From contig NZ_NCXO01000040.1 in the NCBI RefSeq assembly GCF_002104795.1, positions 1 to 38,992 on the forward strand: a stretch of 38,992 nt of DNA, in the 5' to 3' direction. Origin of the DNA: Mycolicibacillus koreensis. Its GTDB lineage: Bacteria > Actinomycetota > Actinomycetes > Mycobacteriales > Mycobacteriaceae. Positions 17,212 through 25,162 of the stretch are shown here, one piece after another. The notes beneath the pieces were generated by a model. It made no database searches. It saw nothing but the letters and a program-made list of their open reading frames with translations, and was not told the origin of the DNA. How positions within the stretch are numbered: position 1 is the first letter of the stretch; every line of letters begins with the position of its first letter. The position numbers and the translations under genes were made by a program.

Positions 17212-18489
17212 TCAGGATTCGCAGATCAGCGTCAGTTGGTGCAGGCCGCGCAGCATGAAGCTGGGTTCGTAGGCGAAGTCGTTGTCGTCGGCGAACCGCA
17301 GGCGCGCGAAGCGTCCCGCCATTTCCTCCAGCGCGATCTGGGCTTCCAGCCGGGCCAGTCGCGCGCCCGGGCAGGCGTGGATGCCGGTGGAGAACGACAG
17401 GTGGCCCTTGACGTCGGTGCGGGTGGGGTCGAACTCCTCGGGCCCGCGGAACTGGGCGGCGTCGCGGTTGGCCGCGCCGAAGGTCAACACCACCATGGCG
17501 CCGGCCGGGATGGTGGTGGCACCCAACTGCGCCTCGGTGGTGGTGATGCGGAACATGCTCTGCACCGGGGCGAGGAAGCGCAGGCCCTCCTCGACGATCG
17601 CCGCCGAGCGCCCCGCCGGGTCCTCGCGCAACCACTGCCACCAGTCGGGTTCCTCGGTGAGCTTGTGCAGCAAACCGGTGAGCAGCTTGGTGGTGGTCTC
17701 GTTGCCGGCGATGAGCAGCTGCTGGATGACGCTGAGGGCTGCGGCGGTGCTCAGCGGCTCGTCGTCGGATTCGGCGCTGGGCGCGGCCACCAGCCCGCTG
17801 AGCAGGTCCCCGCGGGGGGCGGCGCGACGGTCGTCGAGTTCGGCGGCGAAATACTTCTGGAACGCCAGGTTCTCGCGGGCCTGCTGCACCGCGGCGGCGT
17901 CGTCGAGGACCGCGCCGACACTGGCGGTGAACTGGTCGGACCACCGTTTGAAGTCGTCGGTGCGGTCGGCGGAGACGTTGAGCACGTTGGCGATCACCCG
18001 CAGCGGCAGGGGAGCGGCCAGCCCGCCGACGACCTCGAAGGGCGCGCCGTCGGGGATGGCCGCGACGGTCTCGGCGGCGATGGCACGGATCGCCGGTTCA
18101 TGTTCGGCGATGAGGCGCGGGGTGAACGCCTTGGCGACCATCCGCCGGTAGTAGTGGTGTTCCGGCGGGTCGGCGGTGAGCAGCGTGGGCACCGGCTCCC
18201 AGCCCTCGGCCTGGATGGCGGCGATCTCCTCGGCGACCGACTCCGGCGGCGGCATCTGCGGCAACCCGAACGCCGAGGAGAACACCTCGTGGTTGAGCGC
18301 GGCCTCGGTGACCAGCTCATGGGAGGTGACGAACCACATGCCCATGCTCGCCACGAAATGCACCGGGGCCTGGTCGCGCAACGTCTGATACCAGCGGTAC
18401 GGGCACTGCACGGTGGCCGGCTCCAGCGGGTTGAAGTCGTCGACCCGCAGGGTGTCCTCGCCGGTCCGGGGTGTGGTGGTCTCGGTCAA
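17212..18489 (-). CDS. Cytochrome P450
   Basis: The 425-residue soluble bacterial P450 has the I-helix motif AGNETT (261-266), the ExxR motif EGLR (E301, R304) and the haem loop FSTGIHACPG with C373 as the iron ligand. It would hydroxylate a hydrophobic substrate with electrons from a ferredoxin; a candidate ferredoxin is encoded at 29324. TTG 18489 is chosen because GGAGG lies 7 nt before it. The alternative ATG 18540 has no ribosome-binding site and falls inside the transcription start and operator region. It is the first gene of the leftward operon, ahead of the Mce transporter. In cholesterol degradation a P450 similarly starts side-chain oxidation after Mce import, so a comparable role is inferred. 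Confidence 0.92.
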   Translation of the reverse strand: MTETTTPRTGEDTLRVDDFNPLEPATVQCPYRWYQTLRDQAPVHFVASMGMWFVTSHELVTEAALNHEVFSSAFGLPQMPPPESVAEEIAAIQAEGWEPVPTLLTADPPEHHYYRRMVAKAFTPRLIAEHEPAIRAIAAETVAAIPDGAPFEVVGGLAAPLPLRVIANVLNVSADRTDDFKRWSDQFTASVGAVLDDAAAVQQARENLAFQKYFAAELDDRRAAPRGDLLSGLVAAPSAESDDEPLSTAAALSVIQQLLIAGNETTTKLLTGLLHKLTEEPDWWQWLREDPAGRSAAIVEEGLRFLAPVQSMFRITTTEAQLGATTIPAGAMVVLTFGAANRDAAQFRGPEEFDPTRTDVKGHLSFSTGIHACPGARLARLEAQIALEEMAGRFARLRFADDNDFAYEPSFMLRGLHQLTLICES

Positions 18490-18543
18490 CTGCCGCCTCC
18501 GTGCTCGGTGTGGGAATCGGGAACGCGCGGTTCCCGACATCGC

Positions 18544-18590
18544 TTGACTAATTGGTTCGCCAATATAATAGTGAGCTACATCATAAGCAA
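18544..18590. promoter_or_regulatory. Divergent promoter with 12-bp operator-like inverted repeat
   Basis: Leftward: TTGCTT (18590-18585) and TATATT (18567-18562) with a 17-nt spacer would drive the P450-mce-D27-oxygenase operon. Rightward: TATAAT at 18564-18569 with a weakly placed TTGACT at 18544-18549 (14-nt spacer) would drive the SDR operon. The inverted repeat TTGG-TTCG-CCAA (18552-18563) overlaps the start region of one promoter and the -10/-35 of the other, so one repressor could control both directions. A similar site is at 21563-21574. Confidence 0.6.
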
Positions 18591-18630
18591 GGGGTCTGAT
18601 CCCGACGATCGGTTCGACAGGGAGGTTGAC

Positions 18631-19386
18631 GTGCCGACAGCGCTGGTCACCGGTGCAGCTCACGGAATCGGGCGGGCCATCGCCGCCCGGCTCGCCGCCG
18701 ACGGGGCGGAGGTCGTCGTCGCCGACGTCGACGGTGAAGCCGCCGAAGCGACGGCCACCGCGCTCGGCGCGCGGGCCGTGCGGTGCGACGTGCGCGACGA
18801 GGACTCGGTGGCCGAGCTCGCCGCCTCGCTCGACGAACTCGACGTGCTGGTCAACAATGCCGGGATCTGGCGCTCGGCGAGCCTCGCCGACGCCCGCCGC
18901 GACGACGTCGAGGCGGTGCTGGACACCAACGTGGTGGGCAGCTGGCTGGTCACCCGCGCCGTGGTGGAGAAGTTCCCCGACCGGGGCGGGGCGATCGTGA
19001 ACCTCACCTCGGTGCTCGCCGACCTCGGCGGGGTGGGCCGCGGGCTCTACCCGGCGTCGAAGGCGGCCATCGTCGCGCTGACCAAACAGATGGCCGCCGA
19101 GTACGCGCCGCGGGGCATCCGGGTCAACGCCGTGGGCCCGGGGCTGGTGCTCACCGAGGGGACCGCGGGGGAGTTCGCCGATCCGGGGCTGCGCGACGCC
19201 ATCGGCGCCGCCATGCCGCTGGGGCGGCTGGGCAACCCCGACGACGTCGCCGCGGCGGTGGCCTTCCTGGCCTCCCCGTCGGCGGGCTACGTCACCGGTC
19301 AGACGCTGTTCGTCGACGGCGGCTGGTCGGTCAACGGGTCGGCGTTCATCGGCACCGCCGTCCAGCAGTATCTCGCAACCCTGTGA
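18631..19386 (+). CDS. Short-chain dehydrogenase/reductase
   Basis: The 251-residue classical SDR interconverts an alcohol and a ketone using NAD(H). It shows the cofactor motif TGAAHGIG (7-14) and Asp32 at the end of beta-2, which favours NAD over NADP. NNAG (75-78), the catalytic Ser127, Tyr140 and Lys144 (YPASK), and the C-terminal GYVTGQTLFVDGGW block are also present. GTG 18631 follows GGGAGG by 5-6 nt. It is the first gene of the rightward unit, 34 bp before the Rieske oxygenase gene. The substrate is unknown. Confidence 0.92.
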   Translation: MPTALVTGAAHGIGRAIAARLAADGAEVVVADVDGEAAEATATALGARAVRCDVRDEDSVAELAASLDELDVLVNNAGIWRSASLADARRDDVEAVLDTNVVGSWLVTRAVVEKFPDRGGAIVNLTSVLADLGGVGRGLYPASKAAIVALTKQMAAEYAPRGIRVNAVGPGLVLTEGTAGEFADPGLRDAIGAAMPLGRLGNPDDVAAAVAFLASPSAGYVTGQTLFVDGGWSVNGSAFIGTAVQQYLATL

Positions 19387-19420
19387 ACCGCAACCGAAAT
19401 CAACCGATCGGAGGACACCT

Positions 19421-20815
19421 ATGACCCAGACCGAGATGCCCCGCGACCTCGAGCCCGGACAGGCCCGCTCCGGCGGGCCCACGGTGCAGAGCCTGCTGGC
19501 CGCCGACTCCGGCAACGTGCCGGCTCCGCTGCGGGAGGAGAGCTACGAATACCTCGGCTGCGAGGACATCGACAAGGACCGCTACATCACCGAGGAGTTC
19601 CACCACCGCGAGGTGGAGAAGCTGTGGAAACGGGTGTGGCAGGTGGCCTGCCGTGAAGAGGACATCCCCGAGCCCGGCGACTACGTCGTCTACGACCTCG
19701 CCGACATGTCGCTGATCGTGGTGCGCACCGAGGGCGGCGAGATCGCCGCGTACCACAACTCGTGTCTGCACCGCGGCACGCGGCTGTGCGACGGCGCCGG
19801 GCAGACCCCGCAGCTGCGCTGCCCGTTCCACGGGATGACCTGGAACCTGCGCGGCGAGCTGACCGTGCTGCCGTGCAGCTGGGACTTCCCCCACATCGAC
19901 GAGACCAAATTCGGCCTGCCGCAAGCGCAGACCGGCCTGTGGGCCGGCTACGTGTTCATCAACCCCGACCCGCAGGCCGCGCCGCTGGCGGACTTCATCG
20001 GTGACCTCGACAAGCACTTCGAGCCGTTCCGGCTCCAAGACCGGTTCAAGGCGGTGCACGTCGCCAAGGTGATCGACTGCAACTGGAAAGTCGGCATGGA
20101 GGCCTTCTTGGAGTCCTACCACGTCATCGCCACCCACCCGCAGTTGCTGGAATACCTCGGCGACGCCAACACCCAGTACGACATCTACCGGCGCGCCGAC
20201 GGCCTGCCCGGGTTCAACCGGATGATCACCCCGCAGGCCACCACCAGCCCGCATCTCGACGAGTTGGAGCCCCAGGACGTGCTCGACGCGATGTTCCGCG
20301 ACTTCTATCCCGAGGGCGTCGGCAGCATCGAGGTGCCCGAGGGGCAGGACGCGCGGCCGATCGTGGCCGAGGCGCTGCGGGCCCGGCTCGCCGAGGCGAC
20401 CGGGGCGGACCTGTCTGACACCAGCGACTCCGAGATCGTCGACGCCATCCAGTACTTCATCTTCCCCAACCTGGTCCCGTGGGCGGGTATCGGTGCGCCG
20501 CTGACCTACCGGTTCCGGCCCTACGGCAACGACCCGAACCGCTGCATCTTCGACGTCATGATGCTCGCGCCGCTACCGGCCGGTGTGCCCAAACCGAAGG
20601 CGCCGCCGGTGCACTGGCTCGGGCCCGACGAGGACTTCAGCGCCGCGCCGGAACTGGGTGCGCTGTGCACGGTGTTCAACCAGGACCTGTCGAACCTGCC
20701 GCAGGTGCAGCGCGGGCTGCGGTCGATGACCAAACCCGGCATCACCCTGGCCAACTATCAGGAGATCCGGATACGGCAGTTCCACCAGGATCTGGACCGG
20801 TTCCTGGAGAGATGA
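19421..20815 (+). CDS. Rieske non-haem iron oxygenase, alpha subunit
   Basis: The 464-residue product is a ring-hydroxylating-type oxygenase. The Rieske [2Fe-2S] ligands are C115-x-H117 and C134-xx-H137 (CLHRG, CPFHGMTW). The mononuclear iron site is E231-xx-H234-xxxx-H239 (ESYHVIATHP), with D422 in the NQDLSNLPQVQRGLRS segment as third ligand. This is the usual D/E-H-H triad. The ATG has GGAGG 8 nt upstream. No beta subunit or flavin reductase is encoded nearby, so it is probably a homotrimeric, single-component-type oxygenase fed by an outside reductase or by a local ferredoxin. Substrate not identifiable; a hydrophobic ring or quaternary-amine-like compound is possible. Confidence 0.93.
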   Translation: MTQTEMPRDLEPGQARSGGPTVQSLLAADSGNVPAPLREESYEYLGCEDIDKDRYITEEFHHREVEKLWKRVWQVACREEDIPEPGDYVVYDLADMSLIVVRTEGGEIAAYHNSCLHRGTRLCDGAGQTPQLRCPFHGMTWNLRGELTVLPCSWDFPHIDETKFGLPQAQTGLWAGYVFINPDPQAAPLADFIGDLDKHFEPFRLQDRFKAVHVAKVIDCNWKVGMEAFLESYHVIATHPQLLEYLGDANTQYDIYRRADGLPGFNRMITPQATTSPHLDELEPQDVLDAMFRDFYPEGVGSIEVPEGQDARPIVAEALRARLAEATGADLSDTSDSEIVDAIQYFIFPNLVPWAGIGAPLTYRFRPYGNDPNRCIFDVMMLAPLPAGVPKPKAPPVHWLGPDEDFSAAPELGALCTVFNQDLSNLPQVQRGLRSMTKPGITLANYQEIRIRQFHQDLDRFLER

Positions 20816-20816
20816 C

Positions 20817-21509
20817 ATGGGCGAGACGCTCATCTCCCCGATGCGCGATGATGGGACAGTGAGCGCCAGCAACACCGTCAAGGCCGGGCCCGGGCGTCCG
20901 GCGGGAACCGACAGCACCGACACGCGGCAGCGGGTGATCGCCGCGGCGTGTCGGTGCTTCGCCCAATCCGGGTACGGCCCGGCGACAACCAGCCAGATCG
21001 CGGAGCTGGCGGGGGTCACCGCCGGCTCGGTGCACTACCACTTCGGCAGCAAGAGCAAGCTGTTCGCCGCGGTCTGCGACCACGTCTACGGCGAGATCAT
21101 CGAGCGGGCCACCCGCGCGGTGTCCGGGGCGATGTCGGTGCGCGGGGTGCTGCAGGCGGTGCTGGGGGAGTCGATGCACATCAACCACGAGCTGCCCGAC
21201 TTCGCCGGGTTCGTGGCCGCCGCTCCGGTCGATGCGCGCCGACACCCCGAGCTCGCCGACGCGTTCGGAGCCCAGGGGGTGCGGATGATCGCGTCGCTGA
21301 CCGACGCGGTTCAGCGCGGCCAGGCGGGCGGGCTGATCCCCGATGATGAGGACCCCGCCCAGATCGCCTGGATGATCAGCGCGATCGTCGACGGGTTCGC
21401 CCGGGCCGCCGCGGTCGCCGACCCGGTGCAGATGGATGTGCTCAACCGGCTCTTCGAGACCCTGCTGTTGCAACCGGCGGCGCCCGGCGGTGACCGCCCC
21501 GCCGACTGA
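20817..21509 (+). CDS. TetR-family transcriptional regulator
   Basis: The 230-residue product has a TetR helix-turn-helix in residues 38-85 (TRQRVIAAACRCFAQSGYGP, then TTSQIAELAGVTAGSVHYHF) and a helical ligand-binding domain. ATG 20817 comes 1 bp after the Rieske stop; GTG 20859 is an alternative start that would remove 14 unconserved residues. Its place inside the catabolic operon and the two matching operator-like sites at 18552 and 21563 make it the likely local repressor, with a pathway intermediate (perhaps an acyl-CoA) as inducer. That link is inference. Confidence 0.93.
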   Translation: MGETLISPMRDDGTVSASNTVKAGPGRPAGTDSTDTRQRVIAAACRCFAQSGYGPATTSQIAELAGVTAGSVHYHFGSKSKLFAAVCDHVYGEIIERATRAVSGAMSVRGVLQAVLGESMHINHELPDFAGFVAAAPVDARRHPELADAFGAQGVRMIASLTDAVQRGQAGGLIPDDEDPAQIAWMISAIVDGFARAAAVADPVQMDVLNRLFETLLLQPAAPGGDRPAD

Positions 21510-21529
21510 ACGGCACCCCACCTGCACCA

Positions 21530-21574
21530 TTGACAGTGGGCGTGACGCATGTTACTAATTAATTGTCCGACCAA
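21530..21574 (+). promoter_or_regulatory. Promoter and operator-like site before the E1-alpha gene
   Basis: TTGACA (21530-21535) and TACTAA (21553-21558) are 17 nt apart, a strong match to the vegetative consensus. The 12-mer TTGT-CCGA-CCAA (21563-21574) sits at the expected transcription start and resembles TTGG-TTCG-CCAA at 18552-18563 in sequence, arm length and spacing. The surrounding bases are also alike (TAATTG before, AATAG after). A GAGGGGG ribosome-binding site follows before GTG 21592. Confidence 0.6.
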
Positions 21575-21591
21575 ACAATAGAGGGGGCAGT

Positions 21592-22584
21592 GTGCCCAAC
21601 ACCGCTGGCGCCGTCGGGATCAGCACCGACGTCCTCACCGGAATCTTCACCACCGCGACCCGGATCAAGGTCTGCGACGAGAAGTTCCGCTCGCTCATCC
21701 TGACCGGCCAGGTCAGCGCCCAGTACTACTCGCCGCGCGGCCAGGAGATCATCGCCGCCGCGATGGGGGCGCTGCTCACCGCCGACGACTACGTCGTGAC
21801 CACCTATCGCGGCCTGCACGACCATCTGGCCAAGGGTGTGCCGATGGACCGGCTGTGGGCCGAGTTCCTGGGCAAGGGCACCGGACTGTGCAAGGGCAAG
21901 GGCGGGCCCATGCACATCACCCACCCCGACTCCGGGCTGATGGTCACCACCGGCATCGTCGGCGGCGGGCTGCCGATCGCCAACGGGCTGGCGCTGGCCG
22001 CGCAGCTGCGCGGCACCGACCAGGTCACCGTGGTGAACTTCGGCGACGGCGCGACCAACATCGGCGCCTTTCACGAGGCCGCCAACATGGCGGGGCTGTG
22101 GCGGCTGCCGGTGGTGTTCTGCTGCCAGAACAACCGCTACGCCGAACACACCTCGTTCGAGGACGGCACCAGCGTCGAGCGCATCGCCGACCGGGCCGCC
22201 TCCTACACCTTCCCCGGCGTGCGCGTCGACGGCAACGACCCGGTGGCCATGTACGACGCGGCCCGCGAGGCGGTGCAGCGCGCCCGCTCCGGCGGCGGGC
22301 CGACCCTGCTGGAAGCCATGACCTTCCGGTTCTACGGTCATCAGATGTCGGACAACAACGCCTACATGAAACCCGGCGAACTCGACGACGCCCGCGCCAA
22401 CGACCCGGTACTGGCGTTGCGCGCCCGGCTCCTCGCCGACGGCCTCGCCGACGAGGCGCAACTGGCCGCGATCGAGGCCGCCGCGAAAGAAGAGGTCGAG
22501 GCCGCCGTGAAGTTCGCCACCGACAGCCCGCCCCCCGACCTCGCCGAGGGGCTCACCGACGTGTATCAGGAGGTAGGCGCGTGA
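21592..22584 (+). CDS. ThDP-dependent 2-oxoacid/acetoin dehydrogenase E1, alpha subunit
   Basis: The 330-residue product is the alpha chain of a heterotetrameric E1 (pyruvate, branched-chain or acetoin dehydrogenase type), which decarboxylates or cleaves its substrate on thiamine diphosphate and passes the acyl group to a lipoyl domain. The ThDP/Mg motif runs from GDGATN (151-156) to QNN (179-181). The active-site region KGKGGPMHITHPDSG (101-115) matches acetoin/pyruvate E1-alpha. GTG 21592 has a GAGGGGG site. The stop overlaps the E1-beta start (GTGA). The partner lipoyl domain is encoded at 29568; no E2 catalytic domain or E3 is in the window. Confidence 0.9.
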   Translation: MPNTAGAVGISTDVLTGIFTTATRIKVCDEKFRSLILTGQVSAQYYSPRGQEIIAAAMGALLTADDYVVTTYRGLHDHLAKGVPMDRLWAEFLGKGTGLCKGKGGPMHITHPDSGLMVTTGIVGGGLPIANGLALAAQLRGTDQVTVVNFGDGATNIGAFHEAANMAGLWRLPVVFCCQNNRYAEHTSFEDGTSVERIADRAASYTFPGVRVDGNDPVAMYDAAREAVQRARSGGGPTLLEAMTFRFYGHQMSDNNAYMKPGELDDARANDPVLALRARLLADGLADEAQLAAIEAAAKEEVEAAVKFATDSPPPDLAEGLTDVYQEVGA

Positions 22585-23603
22585 GCGCGGAGACCGGCGA
22601 CACCGCACCGATGACCGGATTTCAGGCGCTGGGCAGCGCCCTCGACGACGCGCTCGGCCGCGACCCGTCGGTGCTGCTGCTCGGCGAGGACATCGCCGAC
22701 CCCGGCGGTGGCGTGTTCATGGTCACCAACGGGCTGTCCACCAAATACGGCACCGACCGCGTGCGCGCCACCCCGATCAGCGAGCAGGCCATCATGGGCG
22801 CCGCGATCGGCGCGGCGGTCGCCGGGATGCGTCCCGTCGCCGAGATCATGCTCATGGACTTTCTGGCCGTCTGCATGGACCAACTGTCCAACCACGCCGC
22901 AAAACTCCGCTACATGTCCGGTGGGCAGACCGGGGTGCCGTTGACGGTGCGGTGTGCCGCCGGCGCCGGCATGCAGTTCGGAGCCCAGCACTCGGAGATG
23001 CTGGAGGCCTGGCTGACCCACATCCCGGGGCTGAAGGTGGTGGTGCCCAGCAACCCCGCCGACGCGAAAGGGCTTCTCACCGCAGCGATCTTCGACCCCG
23101 ACCCCTGCGTGGTCGTAGAGCAGAGCCTGCTGTATTTCGGTCCACCACAGCCGGTTCCGGTCGGCCACCACGTGGTCCCGTTGGGGCAGGCGGCGATCCG
23201 TCGACCCGGCAGCGACATCACCTTGATCAGCTACGGCCGTCAGGTCCACGATGCGATGGCCGCGGCCGAGGTGCTCGCCGAGGAGTCCGTCGATGCCGAA
23301 GTGATCGACCTGCGATCGCTGGTTCCGCTCGACGAGGCCACCGTCCTCGAATCGGTCGGCCGTACCCGCCGAGCCGTCGTCATACATGAAGCGGTGCGCC
23401 GCAACGGGTTCGGCGCCGAGGTGGCCAGCATCATCCACGAGAACCTGTTCGATGAGCTGGCCGCCCCGGTGCAGCGGGTCGGCGGCGCCAACACCCCGAT
23501 CCCGTTCGCCAAGGAACTCGAGGACGCATTCGTGCCCGGCGTCGACGACATCCTCGCCGCAGCCCGACGCTGCCTGCGCCGCGCACCGGACCCGGTCGCC
23601 TAG
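22581..23603 (+). CDS. ThDP-dependent 2-oxoacid/acetoin dehydrogenase E1, beta subunit
   Basis: The 340-residue product is the beta chain partner of the preceding gene. It has LLLGEDIADPGGGVFMVTNG with the Glu that activates the thiazolium ring, TPISEQAIMGAAIGAAVAGM, the FGAQHSEMLEAW segment and the C-terminal transketolase-like domain (LISYGRQVHDAM, EVIDLRSLVPLDEATVLESV). GTG 22581 overlaps the alpha stop and has AGGAGG 8 nt before it. Substrate is not decided by the sequence; the surrounding acyl-CoA genes suggest a 2-oxo or hydroxyketone intermediate of the pathway. Confidence 0.92.
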   Translation: MSAETGDTAPMTGFQALGSALDDALGRDPSVLLLGEDIADPGGGVFMVTNGLSTKYGTDRVRATPISEQAIMGAAIGAAVAGMRPVAEIMLMDFLAVCMDQLSNHAAKLRYMSGGQTGVPLTVRCAAGAGMQFGAQHSEMLEAWLTHIPGLKVVVPSNPADAKGLLTAAIFDPDPCVVVEQSLLYFGPPQPVPVGHHVVPLGQAAIRRPGSDITLISYGRQVHDAMAAAEVLAEESVDAEVIDLRSLVPLDEATVLESVGRTRRAVVIHEAVRRNGFGAEVASIIHENLFDELAAPVQRVGGANTPIPFAKELEDAFVPGVDDILAAARRCLRRAPDPVA

Positions 23604-23614
23604 GAGCCGGTGCG

Positions 23615-25162
23615 GTGGCGTACGGAATCGCGCAGATCGCCGGCGGTGACCCGACCGGCATCGCGGTCACCGACGGGGTGACCGAATGGACCTGGCGCCA
23701 ACTGAACACGGTGCTCAACCAGACGGTGAACTGGCTGGTCGACACCGTCGCGCCGGGCCGACGCCTCGCGGTGGCTGCCGCCAACAGCACCCACACCGCG
23801 CTGGCGCACCTGGCCGGCACCTACGCGGGCTTGTCGGTGGTGCCGATCAACCACGCCCTCGGCGTCGATGAGATGGCCTACCTGCTGGCCGACTCCGCGG
23901 CCGAGGTGGTGCTGTGCAGCGCCCGCACCGCCGCCACCGTGCGGGCCGCCAGTCCCACCGCCACCGTGGTGGCCTGGGATCTCGATGCCGACGATGCCCC
24001 TGCCGGGGTGGATGCGTTCGCCTCGGTCGTCGCCGCCTACCCCGACACCGAACCGTCGGAGCTGATCGCACCAGCCCGTCCGCTGTACTACACCTCCGGC
24101 ACCACCGGTCGCCCGCGCGGCGTGGAACTGCCCGAGCAGATGTTCCCCACCGGCGGGTCCATCGTCGAACACGTGCGCCGCTTCGCGGCCTCACGGCTGC
24201 GTCCCACCGGACGGCACCTGGTGGTCGGACCGCTGCACCACACCGGGCCGATCGGTGGGGTACGCGGGCTGGCTGCCGGAAACCCGGTGGTGATCCTGCG
24301 CAAATTCGATGCCGAGGACGTGCTGTGGCTCATCGACGCCAAGGCCATCGGCCACTCGGTGATGGTGCCCACCCACTTCTCCCGGTTGCTGGCACTGCCC
24401 GAGCACACCCGCGCCCGCTACGACGTCAGCAGCGTGCAGACGATCGTGCACACCGGTGCGCCCTGCCCGGTCCACGTCAAGCGCGCGATGATCGACTGGT
24501 TCGGTCCGGTTTTCGTCGACGCCTACGGCTCCACCGAGGTGGGAACGGTCACCGTCATCGACTCCCACGAATGGCTCGCACACCCCGGATCGGTCGGCAA
24601 AGCCCTGCCCGGCAAGGAGATCACCATCCGCAACCCCGACGGGACGCTGTGCGCACCCGGTCAGGACGGACTGGTGTGTGTGCGCTCCACCACCGGAGAA
24701 GGTCCCAGCTACCGCAACGACCCGGAGAAGACCCGCCAAAGCTACGTCGCCGACGGGGTTTTCGCCATCGGTGAGATCGGCCACCTCGACGCCGACGGGT
24801 ATCTGTACCTGACCGACCGGGCCGCCGACATGGTGGTCAGCGGCGGCGTCAACGTCTACCCCGCCGAATCCGAGGCCGTGCTGCGCGCACACCCCGGGGT
24901 GCGTGACGTCGCGGTGATCGGTATCCCGCACTCCGACATGGGTGAGCAGCTCTGTGCGCTGGTCACCGTCGCCGACCCGGCACCCACACCCGAGGAGCTG
25001 GTCTCCTGGTGCCGGGATCGACTGGCGCACTACAAATGCCCCGCCCGAGTGGAGATCGTCGACAGCGAGCTGCGCAACGCGATGGGCAAGATCAACAAAC
25101 GTCAACTGCGCGAGGAGTACCTGACCGCGAACCCGAGCGCAGCGGCAAAGGAAACCTCATGA
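23615..25162 (+). CDS. Acyl-CoA synthetase (AMP-forming, ANL superfamily)
   Basis: The 515-residue enzyme activates a carboxylic acid to its CoA thioester through an acyl-adenylate. It has the P-loop YTSGTTGRPRG (159-169), the adenylate-binding DAYGSTEVG, the hinge/A8 region VSGGVNVYPAE and the C-terminal Lys motif NAMGKINKRQLRE (K492). GTG 23615 lies 11 bp after E1-beta. Its stop overlaps the next gene (ATGA). It is somewhat short for a FadD, closer to the steroid side-chain or aromatic-acid CoA ligases in length. Substrate unknown; it presumably loads the side chain that the two acyl-CoA dehydrogenases then oxidise. Confidence 0.93.
   Translation: MAYGIAQIAGGDPTGIAVTDGVTEWTWRQLNTVLNQTVNWLVDTVAPGRRLAVAAANSTHTALAHLAGTYAGLSVVPINHALGVDEMAYLLADSAAEVVLCSARTAATVRAASPTATVVAWDLDADDAPAGVDAFASVVAAYPDTEPSELIAPARPLYYTSGTTGRPRGVELPEQMFPTGGSIVEHVRRFAASRLRPTGRHLVVGPLHHTGPIGGVRGLAAGNPVVILRKFDAEDVLWLIDAKAIGHSVMVPTHFSRLLALPEHTRARYDVSSVQTIVHTGAPCPVHVKRAMIDWFGPVFVDAYGSTEVGTVTVIDSHEWLAHPGSVGKALPGKEITIRNPDGTLCAPGQDGLVCVRSTTGEGPSYRNDPEKTRQSYVADGVFAIGEIGHLDADGYLYLTDRAADMVVSGGVNVYPAESEAVLRAHPGVRDVAVIGIPHSDMGEQLCALVTVADPAPTPEELVSWCRDRLAHYKCPARVEIVDSELRNAMGKINKRQLREEYLTANPSAAAKETS

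Noticed and set aside
18490..18540. Longer P450 starting at ATG 18540
   Set aside because: It has no ribosome-binding site and would begin at the operator; TTG 18489 has GGAGG at normal spacing.
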